52,761 nucleotides of DNA from SAR202 cluster bacterium (GCA_016872495.1 VGZT01000011.1:1-52761); one strand, 5' to 3'; shown: positions 34,126 to 43,222, counted from the first letter of the stretch. Translations and numbers: made by a program. The notes: generated by a model from the sequence alone, not told the origin.

Positions 34126-36435
34126 TCAGGCCTTCCGGCCATTCGACCTGGCAGCCGGACGAGCGGCCAGCGCTTCCAGGATCCGTCCCGGCTTCATCGG
34201 CGCCTGGTTTAGCCGAACCCCGACCGCATCGTGGATCGCGTTGGCGATCGCCGCGACCGGCGGCACGATAGGCACCTCACCCACCCCGCGCACGCCGTAG
34301 GGGTGCGTCGGGTACTGGACCTCGACCAGGATCGTCTCGATCATCGGCGTGTCGAGAGCGGTTGGCATCCGGTAGTCCAGAAAGCTCGAATTGGCCATCG
34401 CCCCCTTGTCGGTGACGAAGTACTCCTCGTTGAGCGCCCAGCCGATGCCCTGCACGGCGCCGCCCTGGATCTGGCCCTCGACGTACGACGGATGGATCGC
34501 CTTGCCCACGTCCTGGATCGCGGTGTAGCGAAGGATGTCGACCTTCCCCGTGTCGGGATCGACCTCCAGGTCGACGATGTGGGTGCCGTACGCGCCGCCC
34601 GCATCCGGGATGTTGACTGTGCCAACTCCGACCACCGGCCCGCCGGTTTCGCCGAGACGGGCTGACAGCTCCTTGAACGACATCTTCAGCTCTGGATCTG
34701 ACTTCGAGAAGAATCTGCCATCTCCGTGAGCGATATCACCCGGCTCACGATTCCAGTGGCGTGCCGCGCGCTTCTTCATCTCCGAGATGACCAGGTCGGC
34801 TGCCTTGATCGCCGCCGCGCCCGTAGCGTAGGTCGTGCGGCTACCCCCGGTTACGTCCGTATAGCCGATGCCGTCGGTGTCAACCACGATCGGCCACACA
34901 TCCTGGGCTCCTATTCCCAGCGCCTCTGCCGCCTGCATCGCGATCGATGCCCGAGAGCCCCCGATGTCGGTCGATCCCTCGACCAGCTGCACGGTCCCGT
35001 CCCCATTGACCGAGATGGCCACTGACGATTCACGCCCCGCGTTGACCCAGAATCCCTGGGCGACCCCCCTGCCACGCACCCGCCCGTCCTTGCCTTTTCG
35101 TACCAGCTTGCTCTTCCAGTGGGGCGACGCCATGGCCGCCTCGAGCACCTCGACGCACCCGATGCGCGGATGGCGGGGCCCGTCGGGGCGGCGGTCTCCT
35201 TCGCGTGCTGCATTCAGGAGCCTGAGCTTGACCGGGTCCATCCCGAGGCGCTCTGCGACTTCGTCAACCACCGTCTCCATCGCGAATGCGGCGTGCGTCG
35301 ATCCTGGCGCCCGGTAGGCGGATGTCTTTGGCTTGTTCACGATCACGTCATAGCCGTCGATCCGCGTGTTGGGGATCTTGTAGGCAGCCATGATGCAGGT
35401 CATGCCGCGCGCTATTGGTGACCCCGGATAGGCCCCGGCTTCATACCGCAGGTCGGCTTCCGCGGCTAGCATGCGGCCTTTCCGATCGACTCCGAGCTTG
35501 ACGCGCACCCGGCCGCCGGGCGTCGGCCCCGTGGCTTCGAAAACGGATCTGCGGTCCATGACCATCTTCACCGGCCGGCCGGCCTTTTTCGACAGGAGGG
35601 CAGCCAGCGGTTCGAGGTATACGGAGATCTTGCCGCCGAAGCCGCCGCCGATCTCCATCGGAACGACCTTGATCCTCGATTCTGGCAACAGGAGCACGCC
35701 GGCTACCTGCTTGCGCACGCCGTGGGCTCCTTGCGTGCTGGTCCAGACGGTTACGCGGCCCTCGGCGTTCCAGTCTGCGGTCGCGTTCTGCGGCTCGATG
35801 TAGCCCTGGTGGACCGTGGCGAGCTCGTACTCGCGCTCAACTACCAATTCGCAACTCGAGAACGCCTTGTCGACTTCGCCGAACTCGTGCCGGTTGTGCG
35901 ACGCCACGTTCGTGTGCGGGACCTTCTTGCCGAGGTGATTCCCGGTCAGGTCTTCGAGCGCGATCGGCGCCGCTTTCGCCATCGCCTCACCGACGTTCAG
36001 GATTGGCGGGAGAAGCTCGTACTTGACGTCGATCAGCTTGAGCGCTTCCAGCGCGGTGTTCTGATCGACGGCGGCAACCGCTGCTACCGGATGGCCCTTG
36101 AAAAGGGCCTTGTCCTGCGCCATCACCTTGTCGCTGTTGTACCGCATGTTCTCGGCGCCCTCGACGAGGTCGACGACCTTCGAGGGGGCCAGGGGCATGT
36201 CGTTTCCGGTGATGACTGCGAAGACACCGGCCAGCTTCTCTGCCTTCGATGTATCGATCTTCTTGATCCGAGCGTGGGCGTGCGGGCTGCGGAGCACGGC
36301 TCCGTGTATCAGGCCGGGGAGTTTCAGGTCGGCGCCGTACAACGCCCGGCCGATCACCTTGTCGAGCCCGTCGTGGCGGACCGGGCGGGTGCCTATGACC
36401 TTGAAGTCTTTGCCGGGCCTGGCGGTAGCTACCAT
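34126..36435 (-). CDS. Xanthine-dehydrogenase-family molybdopterin-binding subunit (paralogue A)
   Basis: 769 residues of the molybdopterin-binding large subunit of molybdenum hydroxylases (xanthine, nicotinate, aldehyde or aromatic dehydrogenases). N-terminal Ald_Xan_dh_C domain: RPVRHDGLDKVIGRALYGAD and RSPHAHARIKKIDTSKAE. Mo-binding region: VEIGGGFGGKISVYLEP, AYRAPGSTHAAFAMETV (not the CO dehydrogenase AYxCSFR loop), and VRGVGEVPIVPPVAAIANAI with the catalytic Glu. No FAD- or 2Fe-2S-binding partner subunits are beside it, so it must pair with a product encoded elsewhere or work with only one. Clear paralogue of the subunit at 38262-40595, on the opposite strand. Confidence 0.88.
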   Translation of the reverse strand: MVATARPGKDFKVIGTRPVRHDGLDKVIGRALYGADLKLPGLIHGAVLRSPHAHARIKKIDTSKAEKLAGVFAVITGNDMPLAPSKVVDLVEGAENMRYNSDKVMAQDKALFKGHPVAAVAAVDQNTALEALKLIDVKYELLPPILNVGEAMAKAAPIALEDLTGNHLGKKVPHTNVASHNRHEFGEVDKAFSSCELVVEREYELATVHQGYIEPQNATADWNAEGRVTVWTSTQGAHGVRKQVAGVLLLPESRIKVVPMEIGGGFGGKISVYLEPLAALLSKKAGRPVKMVMDRRSVFEATGPTPGGRVRVKLGVDRKGRMLAAEADLRYEAGAYPGSPIARGMTCIMAAYKIPNTRIDGYDVIVNKPKTSAYRAPGSTHAAFAMETVVDEVAERLGMDPVKLRLLNAAREGDRRPDGPRHPRIGCVEVLEAAMASPHWKSKLVRKGKDGRVRGRGVAQGFWVNAGRESSVAISVNGDGTVQLVEGSTDIGGSRASIAMQAAEALGIGAQDVWPIVVDTDGIGYTDVTGGSRTTYATGAAAIKAADLVISEMKKRAARHWNREPGDIAHGDGRFFSKSDPELKMSFKELSARLGETGGPVVGVGTVNIPDAGGAYGTHIVDLEVDPDTGKVDILRYTAIQDVGKAIHPSYVEGQIQGGAVQGIGWALNEEYFVTDKGAMANSSFLDYRMPTALDTPMIETILVEVQYPTHPYGVRGVGEVPIVPPVAAIANAIHDAVGVRLNQAPMKPGRILEALAARPAARSNGRKA

Positions 36436-36620
36436 CGGGCGTTCTTCCTCTCGTCGCGTGAAACTTCGTTCATGTTAGCGAACCAAATCCACCAGCCGAA
36501 ACCAGTGAGTCCCCTCCGTGTATCCTGCAACCCTCGTGGCGACCCGCCAGACCGCCCCAGCCGCTGTTGTGGTTCGGCCGCAGGATCGCAACCGCATGAC
36601 ACTTCAAGGGAAGGCTTCAG

Positions 36621-37616
36621 ATGTACGTAGGCACACAGGTCGGAGCACGGAATGACACAGACTTCGAGGTCTGGGCACAGCTCGGCGTCAAGAACATTTG
36701 CGCTGATCCGAAGAAAGGCAGCGCCCTCACCTGGACCGTCGACGACCTGAAGAAGCACCGTGAAAAGGTTGAGTCGTACGGCATCACGCTCGACATGGTG
36801 CAGTTGCCCCTGAGCTCGACGCCGCTCGAGCAGTGCCAGAGCCCGAACATCATGCTCGGCAAGAGCCCTGAACGGGATCGTGAGATCGAAGTCATCTGCA
36901 ACCTGATCCGCAACCTGAACCGTGCCGGCATACCGGCCGCGAAGTACAACCTGAACATCATTGGGATACCGCGCACGGCGGACCGCATCGGACGTGGAGG
37001 GTCGCGGAACTCCAGCTTCGAGTGGTCAAAGGCGGAACAGAAGGCAAAGCCGGGCATCGCCGGGGTATTGTCCGAGGACGAGAACTGGGAGCGCATCGAC
37101 TACTTCCTCGAGCGCGTGGTACCGGTGGCTGAGGAGTTCAAGATTCGCCTCGCGTGCCACCCGCACGACCCCTACACGCCACCGGGCTACCGGGGCGTCA
37201 CGCGGGTGCTCGGCACCGTCGACGGCATGAAGAAGTTCGTCCAGATGCACGAGAGCCCCTACCACGGCCTGAACTTCTGCCAGGGGACGGTCTCCGAGAT
37301 GCTCGATAACCCGGGCGAGGAGATCTACGACGTCATCCGTTGGTTTGGCAAGCGCAACAAGATCTTCAACGTCCATTTCCGCAACATCAGGGGCGGCAAG
37401 CTGGACTTCTACGAAACTTTCCCGGATGAAGGCGACGTCGACATGCTGAAGGCGGTCCGGGTCTACCGAGATGTTGGCTACAAGTACATGCTCATGCCCG
37501 ATCACGTCCCCCACATCTCGGGGCCGGATGCCCAGGGCGTCGCGTTTTCGTACTGCTATGGCTACATCCAGGCTTTGATCCAGGCGGTAAATCACGACTG
37601 GAAGAGCAAGCCCTGA
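36621..37616 (+). CDS. Mannonate dehydratase family (UxuA-like) enzyme
   Basis: 331 residues with the TIM-barrel signatures of D-mannonate dehydratase: LACHPHDPYTPPGYRGVTR (metal His region), GLNFCQGTVSEM, NVHFRNIRGGKLDFYETFPDEGDVD and the near-C-terminal MPDHVPHI. UxuA converts D-mannonate to 2-keto-3-deoxygluconate in glucuronate degradation. It is shorter than E. coli UxuA (about 390). No other uronate genes (uxaC, uxuB, kdgK) are adjacent, so another sugar acid is possible. Followed 22 bp later by the OsmC-family gene, probably in the same transcript. Confidence 0.85.
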   Translation: MYVGTQVGARNDTDFEVWAQLGVKNICADPKKGSALTWTVDDLKKHREKVESYGITLDMVQLPLSSTPLEQCQSPNIMLGKSPERDREIEVICNLIRNLNRAGIPAAKYNLNIIGIPRTADRIGRGGSRNSSFEWSKAEQKAKPGIAGVLSEDENWERIDYFLERVVPVAEEFKIRLACHPHDPYTPPGYRGVTRVLGTVDGMKKFVQMHESPYHGLNFCQGTVSEMLDNPGEEIYDVIRWFGKRNKIFNVHFRNIRGGKLDFYETFPDEGDVDMLKAVRVYRDVGYKYMLMPDHVPHISGPDAQGVAFSYCYGYIQALIQAVNHDWKSKP

Positions 37617-37638
37617 CCGGCAGCAGTCGGAGGACGTA

Positions 37639-38124
37639 TTGGCAGACCAGGTCGCATACCGGTCCAGAGTACGAATTGAGCGCATCAAGGGGACGTTGCG
37701 ACGTGCCTTTGTGCCGGCGGAAAGTGAACCGGTCTGGTTCGACGTTCATTCTGAGATCGCCGAGCATTACGGGGTGCAGATTGCGGGAAGGCCCCCGCAT
37801 GCAGCGACGATCGATTACTTGGTCGCCGCGACCGCCGGTTGACTCACCGGCACATTCGGAGGCGCGCTGGAAGCGCGCCAGGTACCGGCGGGAGAGGGAT
37901 ACCTCACTGCAGAAGCGGTCGGCGAGATCGAGAAGGAAGATGGCGTGCTGGTGATCAAGCGGATACACGTCCGCTACCGGCTGCGGGTCGAGAAGGGTCT
38001 GCTCGAAGGGAAGCGCGAGGCCATCGATCGTGCCATGACCTTCCATCCGGACCGGTGCCCGGTTGCTCGCTCGATCAAGGCGGCAATCGCGCTTTCGACA
38101 GAGCTTGAGATCGAGCCACTCTGA
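37639..38124 (+). CDS. OsmC-family protein read through an in-frame TGA: predicted selenoprotein
   Basis: TTG start with GGAGG five bases upstream. The frame runs 161 codons to TGA 38122-38124 with a single internal TGA (codon 68, 37840-37842). Sequence: an N-terminal strand region RSRVRIERIKGTLRRAFV, the helix IDYLVAATAG-[68]-LTGTFGGALEARQ, a second beta part (GEIEKEDGVLVIKRIHVRYRL), then MTFHPDRCPVARSIKAA with Cys140 and ALSTELEIEPL. In OsmC/Ohr proteins a redox-active Cys follows the (A/G)G of this helix and pairs with a Cys about 65-72 residues later; here that first position is the TGA and Cys140 is the partner. OsmC-like selenoproteins are known from metagenomes. A hairpin suited to a SECIS follows. 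The alternative is a recent nonsense mutation. Likely role: peroxide or hydroperoxide reduction. Confidence 0.82.
37840..37842 (+). other. In-frame TGA at the OsmC cysteine position (predicted selenocysteine codon)
   Basis: TGA interrupts an otherwise intact frame exactly where related proteins have the peroxidatic cysteine (AAxxG-C-LTG). No other stop is present between 37639 and 38121. Confidence 0.75.
37861..37879 (+). promoter_or_regulatory. Candidate bacterial SECIS hairpin
   Basis: GGCGCGC-TGGAA-GCGCGCC: a perfect 7-bp stem with a 5-nt loop having G at positions 2 and 3. The loop starts 26 nt after the TGA, within the range usual for bacterial SECIS elements, which need a G among the first two loop bases. 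It is also coding (Gly-Ala-Leu-Glu-Ala-Arg), so GC-rich codon use could create it by chance. Confidence 0.6.
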
Positions 38125-38261
38125 CCCTGGAAAACATGGTTGATCAGCGGCCATGGCGAGGCGAATGTGCCAGACTGTCCGGGCCGAAACGGCCACGTAG
38201 AATAGCGGCGTTGCCCGAAGGATCCGTCTGGGTAGACCGGGTGACGGAAGGGGATTGATGA

Positions 38262-40595
38262 ATGGTCGCAACTCCTGAGAAGACTAAGTCCGGCCAGACC
38301 TTCAAGGTGGTCGGCACGAGCCCAATCCGCCACGACGGCTACGACAAGGTGGTCGGCCGCGCGCTATATGGCGGGGACGTGCGGCTGCCCGGGATGATCT
38401 GGGGCGAGGTGTTGCGCAGCCCGCACGCGCATGCCCGGATCAAGAAGATCGACACGTCCGAGGCGTTGAAGATGCCGGGCGTGCTCGGGGCGATCACGCA
38501 CGCAGACCTGCCGGCGGCGGAAGCCAAGGATATCGACATCGGGGAAGGCGTCGTCAACTTCCGCCGGGCCAGCATGAACATCCTGGCCGACAAGAAGGTG
38601 CTTTACAAAGGCCACATGGTTGCTGCCGTCGCAGCTGTCGACCGCAACACGGCGCTCGAGGCCGTCAAGAAGATACGCGTGGAGTACGAGCCGCTGCCGG
38701 TCGTCCGCAACGTGGACGACGCGCTGGCCAAGAACGCACCGATCCTCCTCGACGACCTGGTTGGTGACGACCTGGGGACGCCGGTCAAGAAGACTAACGT
38801 CGCCCGCCACTTCCGGCACGAGTTCGGCGACCCCGATGGCGCAATGAAAAAGGCTTCACTGGTCGTCGACCGCACCTTCTCACTCGAGATGGTGCACCAG
38901 GGCTATATCGAACTGCACAACGCGACTGCCGTCTGGGAACAGGGCGGCAGAATCACGATCTGGTCGAGCACGCAGGGAGCTTTCGGCGTGCGCGCGCAGA
39001 CCGCCGGCATCCTGCGCGTTCCTGAGTCGCAGATCAAGGTCAACCCGGTCGAAATCGGCGGTGGTTTCGGTGGGAAGACCGTCATTTACTTGCCCCCGAT
39101 CGCGGCGATCCTTTCGAAGAAGACCGGTCGACCAGTCAAGATGGTCATGGACCGGAAGTCGGTATTCGAGGGAACCGGGCCGGCGCCGGGGGGCAAGGTG
39201 CGGGTCCGCATGGGCGTCGACGACAAGGGCAAGATCGTTGCCGCGACCGCCGACATCAAGTTCGAAGCCGGGGCGTTCCCTGGCTCGGCGGTGGGCGCGG
39301 GCGGGATCTGCATCTTCGCCCCCTACAACGTGGCGAACACGCGGATCGACGGCTATGACGTCCTCGTCAACAAGCCCAAGTCGGCTGCCTACCGGGCGCC
39401 GGGCTCGCCGCAGGTGGCGTTCGCTACCGAGTCGGTCGTGGATGAGATCTGCAACGCCCGCGGGTACGACAAGGTCGAATTCCGCCTGAAGAACGCCTCA
39501 CACGAGGGCACACGGCGCGCCGACGGTCCGATCTTCGGCCGCGTGGGCCTGATCGAGACCCTGGAGGCCGCCAGGAACTCGGCCCACTGGAAGTCGCCTC
39601 TTAAAAAGATCGGCCCCGACGGGAAGCTGCGGGGACGCGGCATTGCAACCGGTTTCTGGATGAACGGGGGCGGCAAGTCGACCTGTGACCTGGCCGTCAA
39701 CGGCGACGGCACCGTGTTCATGAACGAAGGCTCAGCCGACATCGGTGGCACCCGCGCATCGATCGCCATGCAGGCGGCCGAAGCGCTGGGGATCGCGGCG
39801 CACGACGTGCGGCCCAGTATCCCGGACACCGACAGCATCGGCTTCACGGGCGTGACCGGCGGCAGCCGGACGACCTACGCGACCGGGCTCGCGGCGTACA
39901 ACGCAGCGATGAAGCTGATCGACGCCCTGAAGGGGCGGGCGGCCCAGATCTGGGACCGCAAGGAAACGGACATCGAATTCAAGGACGGCGTCTTCTGCTC
40001 GAAGTCAGACCCCGCCCTGAAGCTGACCTTCAAGCAGCTGGCCGGCAAGCTCGACGGCACCGGCGGCCCGGTAACGTCGACCGCTTCGGTCGAGCTGGCT
40101 GCGGCCGGCAACAGCTTTGCGGTCGGCATCTGCGACCTCGAAGTGGACCCCGAGACCGGCAAGACCGACGTGATTCGCTACACGGCGATCCAGGATGTCG
40201 GCCGTGCCGTCCACCCGGCCTTCGTCGAGGGCCAGATGCAGGGCGGCGCGGTGCAGGGAATTGGCTGGGCGCTGAATGAGGAGTACTTCATGACCGAGAA
40301 CGGGGTCATGGCAAACTCCAGCTTCCTCGACTACCGCATGCCCACTTCGCTTGACCTGCCGATGATCGACACGATCCTGGTCGAGGTGCCGACTCCACTG
40401 CACCCGTACGGGGTACGCGGAGTCGCCGAGGTCCCGCTTGCGCCACCTCTCGGCGCGATCCCGAACGCGCTCTACGACGCGCTCGGCGTCCGGTTCACCG
40501 TCCAACCGATCCGGCCGGGCCGGATCCTCGAGGCGCTGGCAGCCAAGCCTGGTTCCAGTAATGGCGCCAGGTCGAACGGCCGCCGCCCGTCATAG
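38262..40595 (+). CDS. Xanthine-dehydrogenase-family molybdopterin-binding subunit (paralogue B)
   Basis: 777 residues, same architecture as paralogue A: SPIRHDGYDKVVGRALYGGD, RSPHAHARIKKIDTSEA, VEIGGGFGGKTVIYLPP, AYRAPGSPQVAFATESVVDE and VRGVAEVPLAPPLGAIPNAL with the catalytic Glu retained (GVAE, where A has GVGE). The two align along their whole length with many identical stretches, so they arose by duplication. Again no FAD or Fe-S subunit gene lies adjacent. ATG at 38262 with AAGGGG nearby. The protein ends GRRPS before a strong terminator. Substrate undetermined. Confidence 0.88.
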   Translation: MVATPEKTKSGQTFKVVGTSPIRHDGYDKVVGRALYGGDVRLPGMIWGEVLRSPHAHARIKKIDTSEALKMPGVLGAITHADLPAAEAKDIDIGEGVVNFRRASMNILADKKVLYKGHMVAAVAAVDRNTALEAVKKIRVEYEPLPVVRNVDDALAKNAPILLDDLVGDDLGTPVKKTNVARHFRHEFGDPDGAMKKASLVVDRTFSLEMVHQGYIELHNATAVWEQGGRITIWSSTQGAFGVRAQTAGILRVPESQIKVNPVEIGGGFGGKTVIYLPPIAAILSKKTGRPVKMVMDRKSVFEGTGPAPGGKVRVRMGVDDKGKIVAATADIKFEAGAFPGSAVGAGGICIFAPYNVANTRIDGYDVLVNKPKSAAYRAPGSPQVAFATESVVDEICNARGYDKVEFRLKNASHEGTRRADGPIFGRVGLIETLEAARNSAHWKSPLKKIGPDGKLRGRGIATGFWMNGGGKSTCDLAVNGDGTVFMNEGSADIGGTRASIAMQAAEALGIAAHDVRPSIPDTDSIGFTGVTGGSRTTYATGLAAYNAAMKLIDALKGRAAQIWDRKETDIEFKDGVFCSKSDPALKLTFKQLAGKLDGTGGPVTSTASVELAAAGNSFAVGICDLEVDPETGKTDVIRYTAIQDVGRAVHPAFVEGQMQGGAVQGIGWALNEEYFMTENGVMANSSFLDYRMPTSLDLPMIDTILVEVPTPLHPYGVRGVAEVPLAPPLGAIPNALYDALGVRFTVQPIRPGRILEALAAKPGSSNGARSNGRRPS

Positions 40596-40611
40596 GATTG
40601 CGTTAGACCGG

Positions 40612-40646
40612 GCCGGGCGGGGGTGACCCCGCCCGGCTTTTCTTTT
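40612..40646 (+). terminator. Intrinsic terminator after paralogue B
   Basis: An 11-bp perfect GC stem (GCCGGGCGGGG with CCCCGCCCGGC) and 4-nt loop followed by TTTTCTTTT. It lies 16 nt beyond the stop codon and also separates this gene from the convergent cupin gene. Confidence 0.92.
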
Positions 40647-40669
40647 CGCCGGGTTCGGACGGCCCGCCG

Positions 40670-41089
40670 TTACGGGTCGTCGCGTTCGTAGGCGTGGATA
40701 TCGAGGAGTTCCACCGGTTCAGAGCCGTGCGTCCGATAGCCGTGCAGTGTGCCGCGCGGGATGAATGCGACATCGCCAGGTCCGAGTACTTGCTCGGAGT
40801 CGGCGACCCGCACCAGCGCCTGACCCAAGATCACGTAGTACGCGTGCTCGTGGTCATCGTGGACGTGCTCCCTCGTCCAGCCGCCCGGGGCATACACGCT
40901 CCGTGTGATCTGCAGTCGCCGCGTCCGCAGGTTACCGAGGCCGTATCGAAGGAACTTGTGGTCGGGGCCCATGAGGATCTGGAGCTCGACGTTACCGTCA
41001 TGGACACCCGGGTGTTCCCCTTCTACGTACTTCGCCCAGTCGCCCTTTGGGTCTGCCCTTCTCAGGAATCTCGAGCCTCGTGGCTTCAT
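40670..41089 (-). CDS. Cupin-domain protein
   Basis: 139 residues, small beta-barrel cupin. Motif 1: EHVHDDHEHAYYVILGQALVRV (metal-binding HxH...E-like arrangement, HVHDDHEHAYY); motif 2: GPGDVAFIPRGTLHGYRTHG with the second His. The N-terminus (KPRGSRFLRRADPKGDWAKY) is specific. Enzyme class cannot be assigned from cupin sequence alone (dioxygenase, isomerase, or binding protein). It lies 10 bp downstream of the dienelactone hydrolase gene, in the same direction, so the two are an operon; a ring-cleavage or lactone pathway is possible. Confidence 0.82.
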   Translation of the reverse strand: MKPRGSRFLRRADPKGDWAKYVEGEHPGVHDGNVELQILMGPDHKFLRYGLGNLRTRRLQITRSVYAPGGWTREHVHDDHEHAYYVILGQALVRVADSEQVLGPGDVAFIPRGTLHGYRTHGSEPVELLDIHAYERDDP

Positions 41090-41099
41090 CTGCTGCGCC

Positions 41100-41867
41100 T
41101 TAGCGCGAATTCTTCTCGATGAATGTCAGGATCTTGCTCCACGCGTCGTCGCACTCCCTCTTGAAGTCCGCGAACCGACGGTCGAAAAACGAGTGCGGCG
41201 CGCCCGCATAGACGTGGAATTCGTGGGGCTTGTTCGCCGCCTTGAGCGCCGCAGTGAACTTGTTGACCTCTTCGGCAGGGATTCCCTGGTCGGCGCCGCC
41301 CATGAGGCCGAGCAGAGGAGCCTTGATGTCCCTGGTCCGGTCGATGACCGGGACCGTCCCGTCGCGCTGCACCCGCGTGGGGTGCCCGTAGAAGCCGACC
41401 GCCCCCTTTATGCCATGGCCGGCAGTCGCCTGGATCCAGGAGCCCGACCCACCGAAGCAAAACCCGACCGTGAAGATCGGCCGGTTTGCGTTCCCCTGAC
41501 CCTTCTTCAGTTCGGCGATGGCGGCGCCAACGTCGGCGTTGATCTGGTCGATCTTCGTCAGCGCCACGTGCTCCTGAAAGGGAAATTGCTCATCGCGCTT
41601 GGCGACGCCGGCCGTCCGGCCAAAGTAGTCGATCGCGATCGAGTCGAAGCCGCGTTCGGCGAATCTGACCGCCAGCTCCTCGTAGAACTTGAACAACCCT
41701 CGAACGTCCGGCAAGACAACGATGGCCGGGCTGCCCGGCTTGCCGCCGCCGGCGAAAAAGGCGGCGAACTTCGTTCCATCCTTCGACGAAAGGGTCAGGT
41801 CCCTTGAGTTGACCGCAGCCCCTGTGATCGGCGGTACGGGCGGCCTTGAGTCATACGGAACGCACAT
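41100..41867 (-). CDS. Dienelactone hydrolase family protein
   Basis: 255 residues, alpha/beta hydrolase of the DLH type: hydrolyses dienelactone or related esters. Seen: VVLPDVRGLFKFYEELAVRFAERGF (oxyanion-loop region), DYFGRTAG, TVGFCFGGSGSW with the nucleophile Cys in GFCFGG, and HEFHVYAGAPHSFFDRR, which supplies the catalytic His. The start ATG at 41867 has AAGGAGG seven bases upstream; a longer frame upstream lacks a ribosome site. First gene of a unit with the cupin. Confidence 0.88.
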   Translation of the reverse strand: MCVPYDSRPPVPPITGAAVNSRDLTLSSKDGTKFAAFFAGGGKPGSPAIVVLPDVRGLFKFYEELAVRFAERGFDSIAIDYFGRTAGVAKRDEQFPFQEHVALTKIDQINADVGAAIAELKKGQGNANRPIFTVGFCFGGSGSWIQATAGHGIKGAVGFYGHPTRVQRDGTVPVIDRTRDIKAPLLGLMGGADQGIPAEEVNKFTAALKAANKPHEFHVYAGAPHSFFDRRFADFKRECDDAWSKILTFIEKNSR

Positions 41868-41939
41868 TGGGCGCCTCCTTCCGCGCATGGTGGATACAGA
41901 GGGTCGCGGCCGTTGCGGTGATCTTACCCCGGACCCGCG

Positions 41940-43088
41940 CTAGAGCCTGAACCGCCGCCAGTCCTGCTCGAACCGTTCCTTCGCTCGAAACCCCTTGAGC
42001 GATGGCTGCTCGAACTCGACCTTCGGCTTATCTGGCGCGAGGAACAGCCCCGATACCCGGCCCGCTTCCTTGCCCGAATAGGCAATGAAGCAGTAACCCT
42101 CGCCGGTGAACGTTGGCCTGGGACCGCCGACTGCCCTGGCCGCTATGTCCTGGGCGACCACGTCCCCCTCGGTCGAAGCGAAGATCCCCGCCTTGGGCAG
42201 TGGGCGGCTGTTCGCCATCGGAACGACATTCACATCGCCGATCGCATAAATGCCGGGGATCGAGGTCTCCAGCGACTGGGGGTTCACAGAGATCCATGGC
42301 TTGCCCCCGGCGATCCCGGACTCGGCGGCGACCCGCGCCATCCTGTGAACGGGAACCGTCACGATGAGATCGGCCTCCGCGGTAGTGCCATCAGTGAAAG
42401 CAGCGGACCGCCCGTCCCTCGAGAGCTCCTTGACCGCCGCGTTCGGGTGCAGCGTGATACCGCTGCGCGTCAAGTCGGCGGCCACGCACGCGCTCGCCTC
42501 CGCCCCGGCAACAGGAATCGGCGCCGGCTCAGGAGTGTAGAGGTCGATCTGGACGGCCGCCTCGACGCCGCGGTTCTTCGATGCCCAGCGCATCATCATG
42601 GCCCCTTCAAATGGAGCGGGAGGGCACTTGTAAGGAGTGCTTGCGACGGCCACGATGATCCGCCCGCGCTTCAGTCCGGACAGCGCGCTTCGAAGCTTCT
42701 GCGCCGTCGCCAGGTCGTAGAAAGAATGCCCGGCCCTCGAGTTCGGGACGGCGTCCCAGTCGTATTCGGCGCCCAGGGCCACGACCAGGTAGTCGAACGG
42801 GAACTCACCCGCGCGCGCCTTGACCGACCGGCGCTGCGTATCGACGCGCTCGATTTCAGTTTCGACGTAGTTCACGCCGCGGTTCGAGATCTGGCCCAGC
42901 GACCGGCTGGCCTTGAGCGCCTCCTTCTCACCAACGATCAGTAGAGGCATCGAGCCACAGATATAGGTCCGGCGCCGCCGGTCGAGCAGCGTGACTTCAT
43001 AGTCCGGCGGCAAGAGCCTGCGGGCCGTAATGGCGGCGCGAACCCCTCCGAACCCCCCGCCCAGGACGACCACTTTCTTACCTGGCAT
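41940..43088 (-). CDS. FAD-dependent pyridine nucleotide-disulfide oxidoreductase, SQR/FCSD-like
   Basis: 382 residues from the ATG at 43088 (GGAGG five bases upstream). N-terminal FAD Rossmann motif VVVLGGGFGGVRAAITARR, TYICGSMPLLIVG, FDYLVVALGAEYDW (second nucleotide site), YKCPPAPFEGAMMM and IYAIGDVNVVPM (FAD-binding GD motif). The three-cysteine layout (TYICG, YKCPP, and one in ASACVAAD) resembles sulfide:quinone reductase and flavocytochrome c sulfide dehydrogenase flavoproteins, which use cysteines to bind sulfur. Which Cys is catalytic cannot be told by eye, so it is called SQR-like, not SQR. No signal peptide; probably peripheral at the inner membrane. Solitary gene. Confidence 0.82.
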   Translation of the reverse strand: MPGKKVVVLGGGFGGVRAAITARRLLPPDYEVTLLDRRRRTYICGSMPLLIVGEKEALKASRSLGQISNRGVNYVETEIERVDTQRRSVKARAGEFPFDYLVVALGAEYDWDAVPNSRAGHSFYDLATAQKLRSALSGLKRGRIIVAVASTPYKCPPAPFEGAMMMRWASKNRGVEAAVQIDLYTPEPAPIPVAGAEASACVAADLTRSGITLHPNAAVKELSRDGRSAAFTDGTTAEADLIVTVPVHRMARVAAESGIAGGKPWISVNPQSLETSIPGIYAIGDVNVVPMANSRPLPKAGIFASTEGDVVAQDIAARAVGGPRPTFTGEGYCFIAYSGKEAGRVSGLFLAPDKPKVEFEQPSLKGFRAKERFEQDWRRFRL

Positions 43089-43222
43089 CGATACCTCCGC
43101 GAAAATCACTTCGGCGCGCCGGTCGGGGTCTATTGTGATGGATCCGGGGCAAATGGACTGGCGCCGTCGGTAAGCGTTGTACCATGCGGTTCTCCCGGCT
43201 GACCCGAAACCAGAGGAACCAT

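Noticed and set aside
37492-38271. Minus-strand open frame of about 259 codons over the uxuA/OsmC region
   Set aside because: The plus strand carries conserved UxuA and OsmC motifs; the minus frame has no recognisable features.
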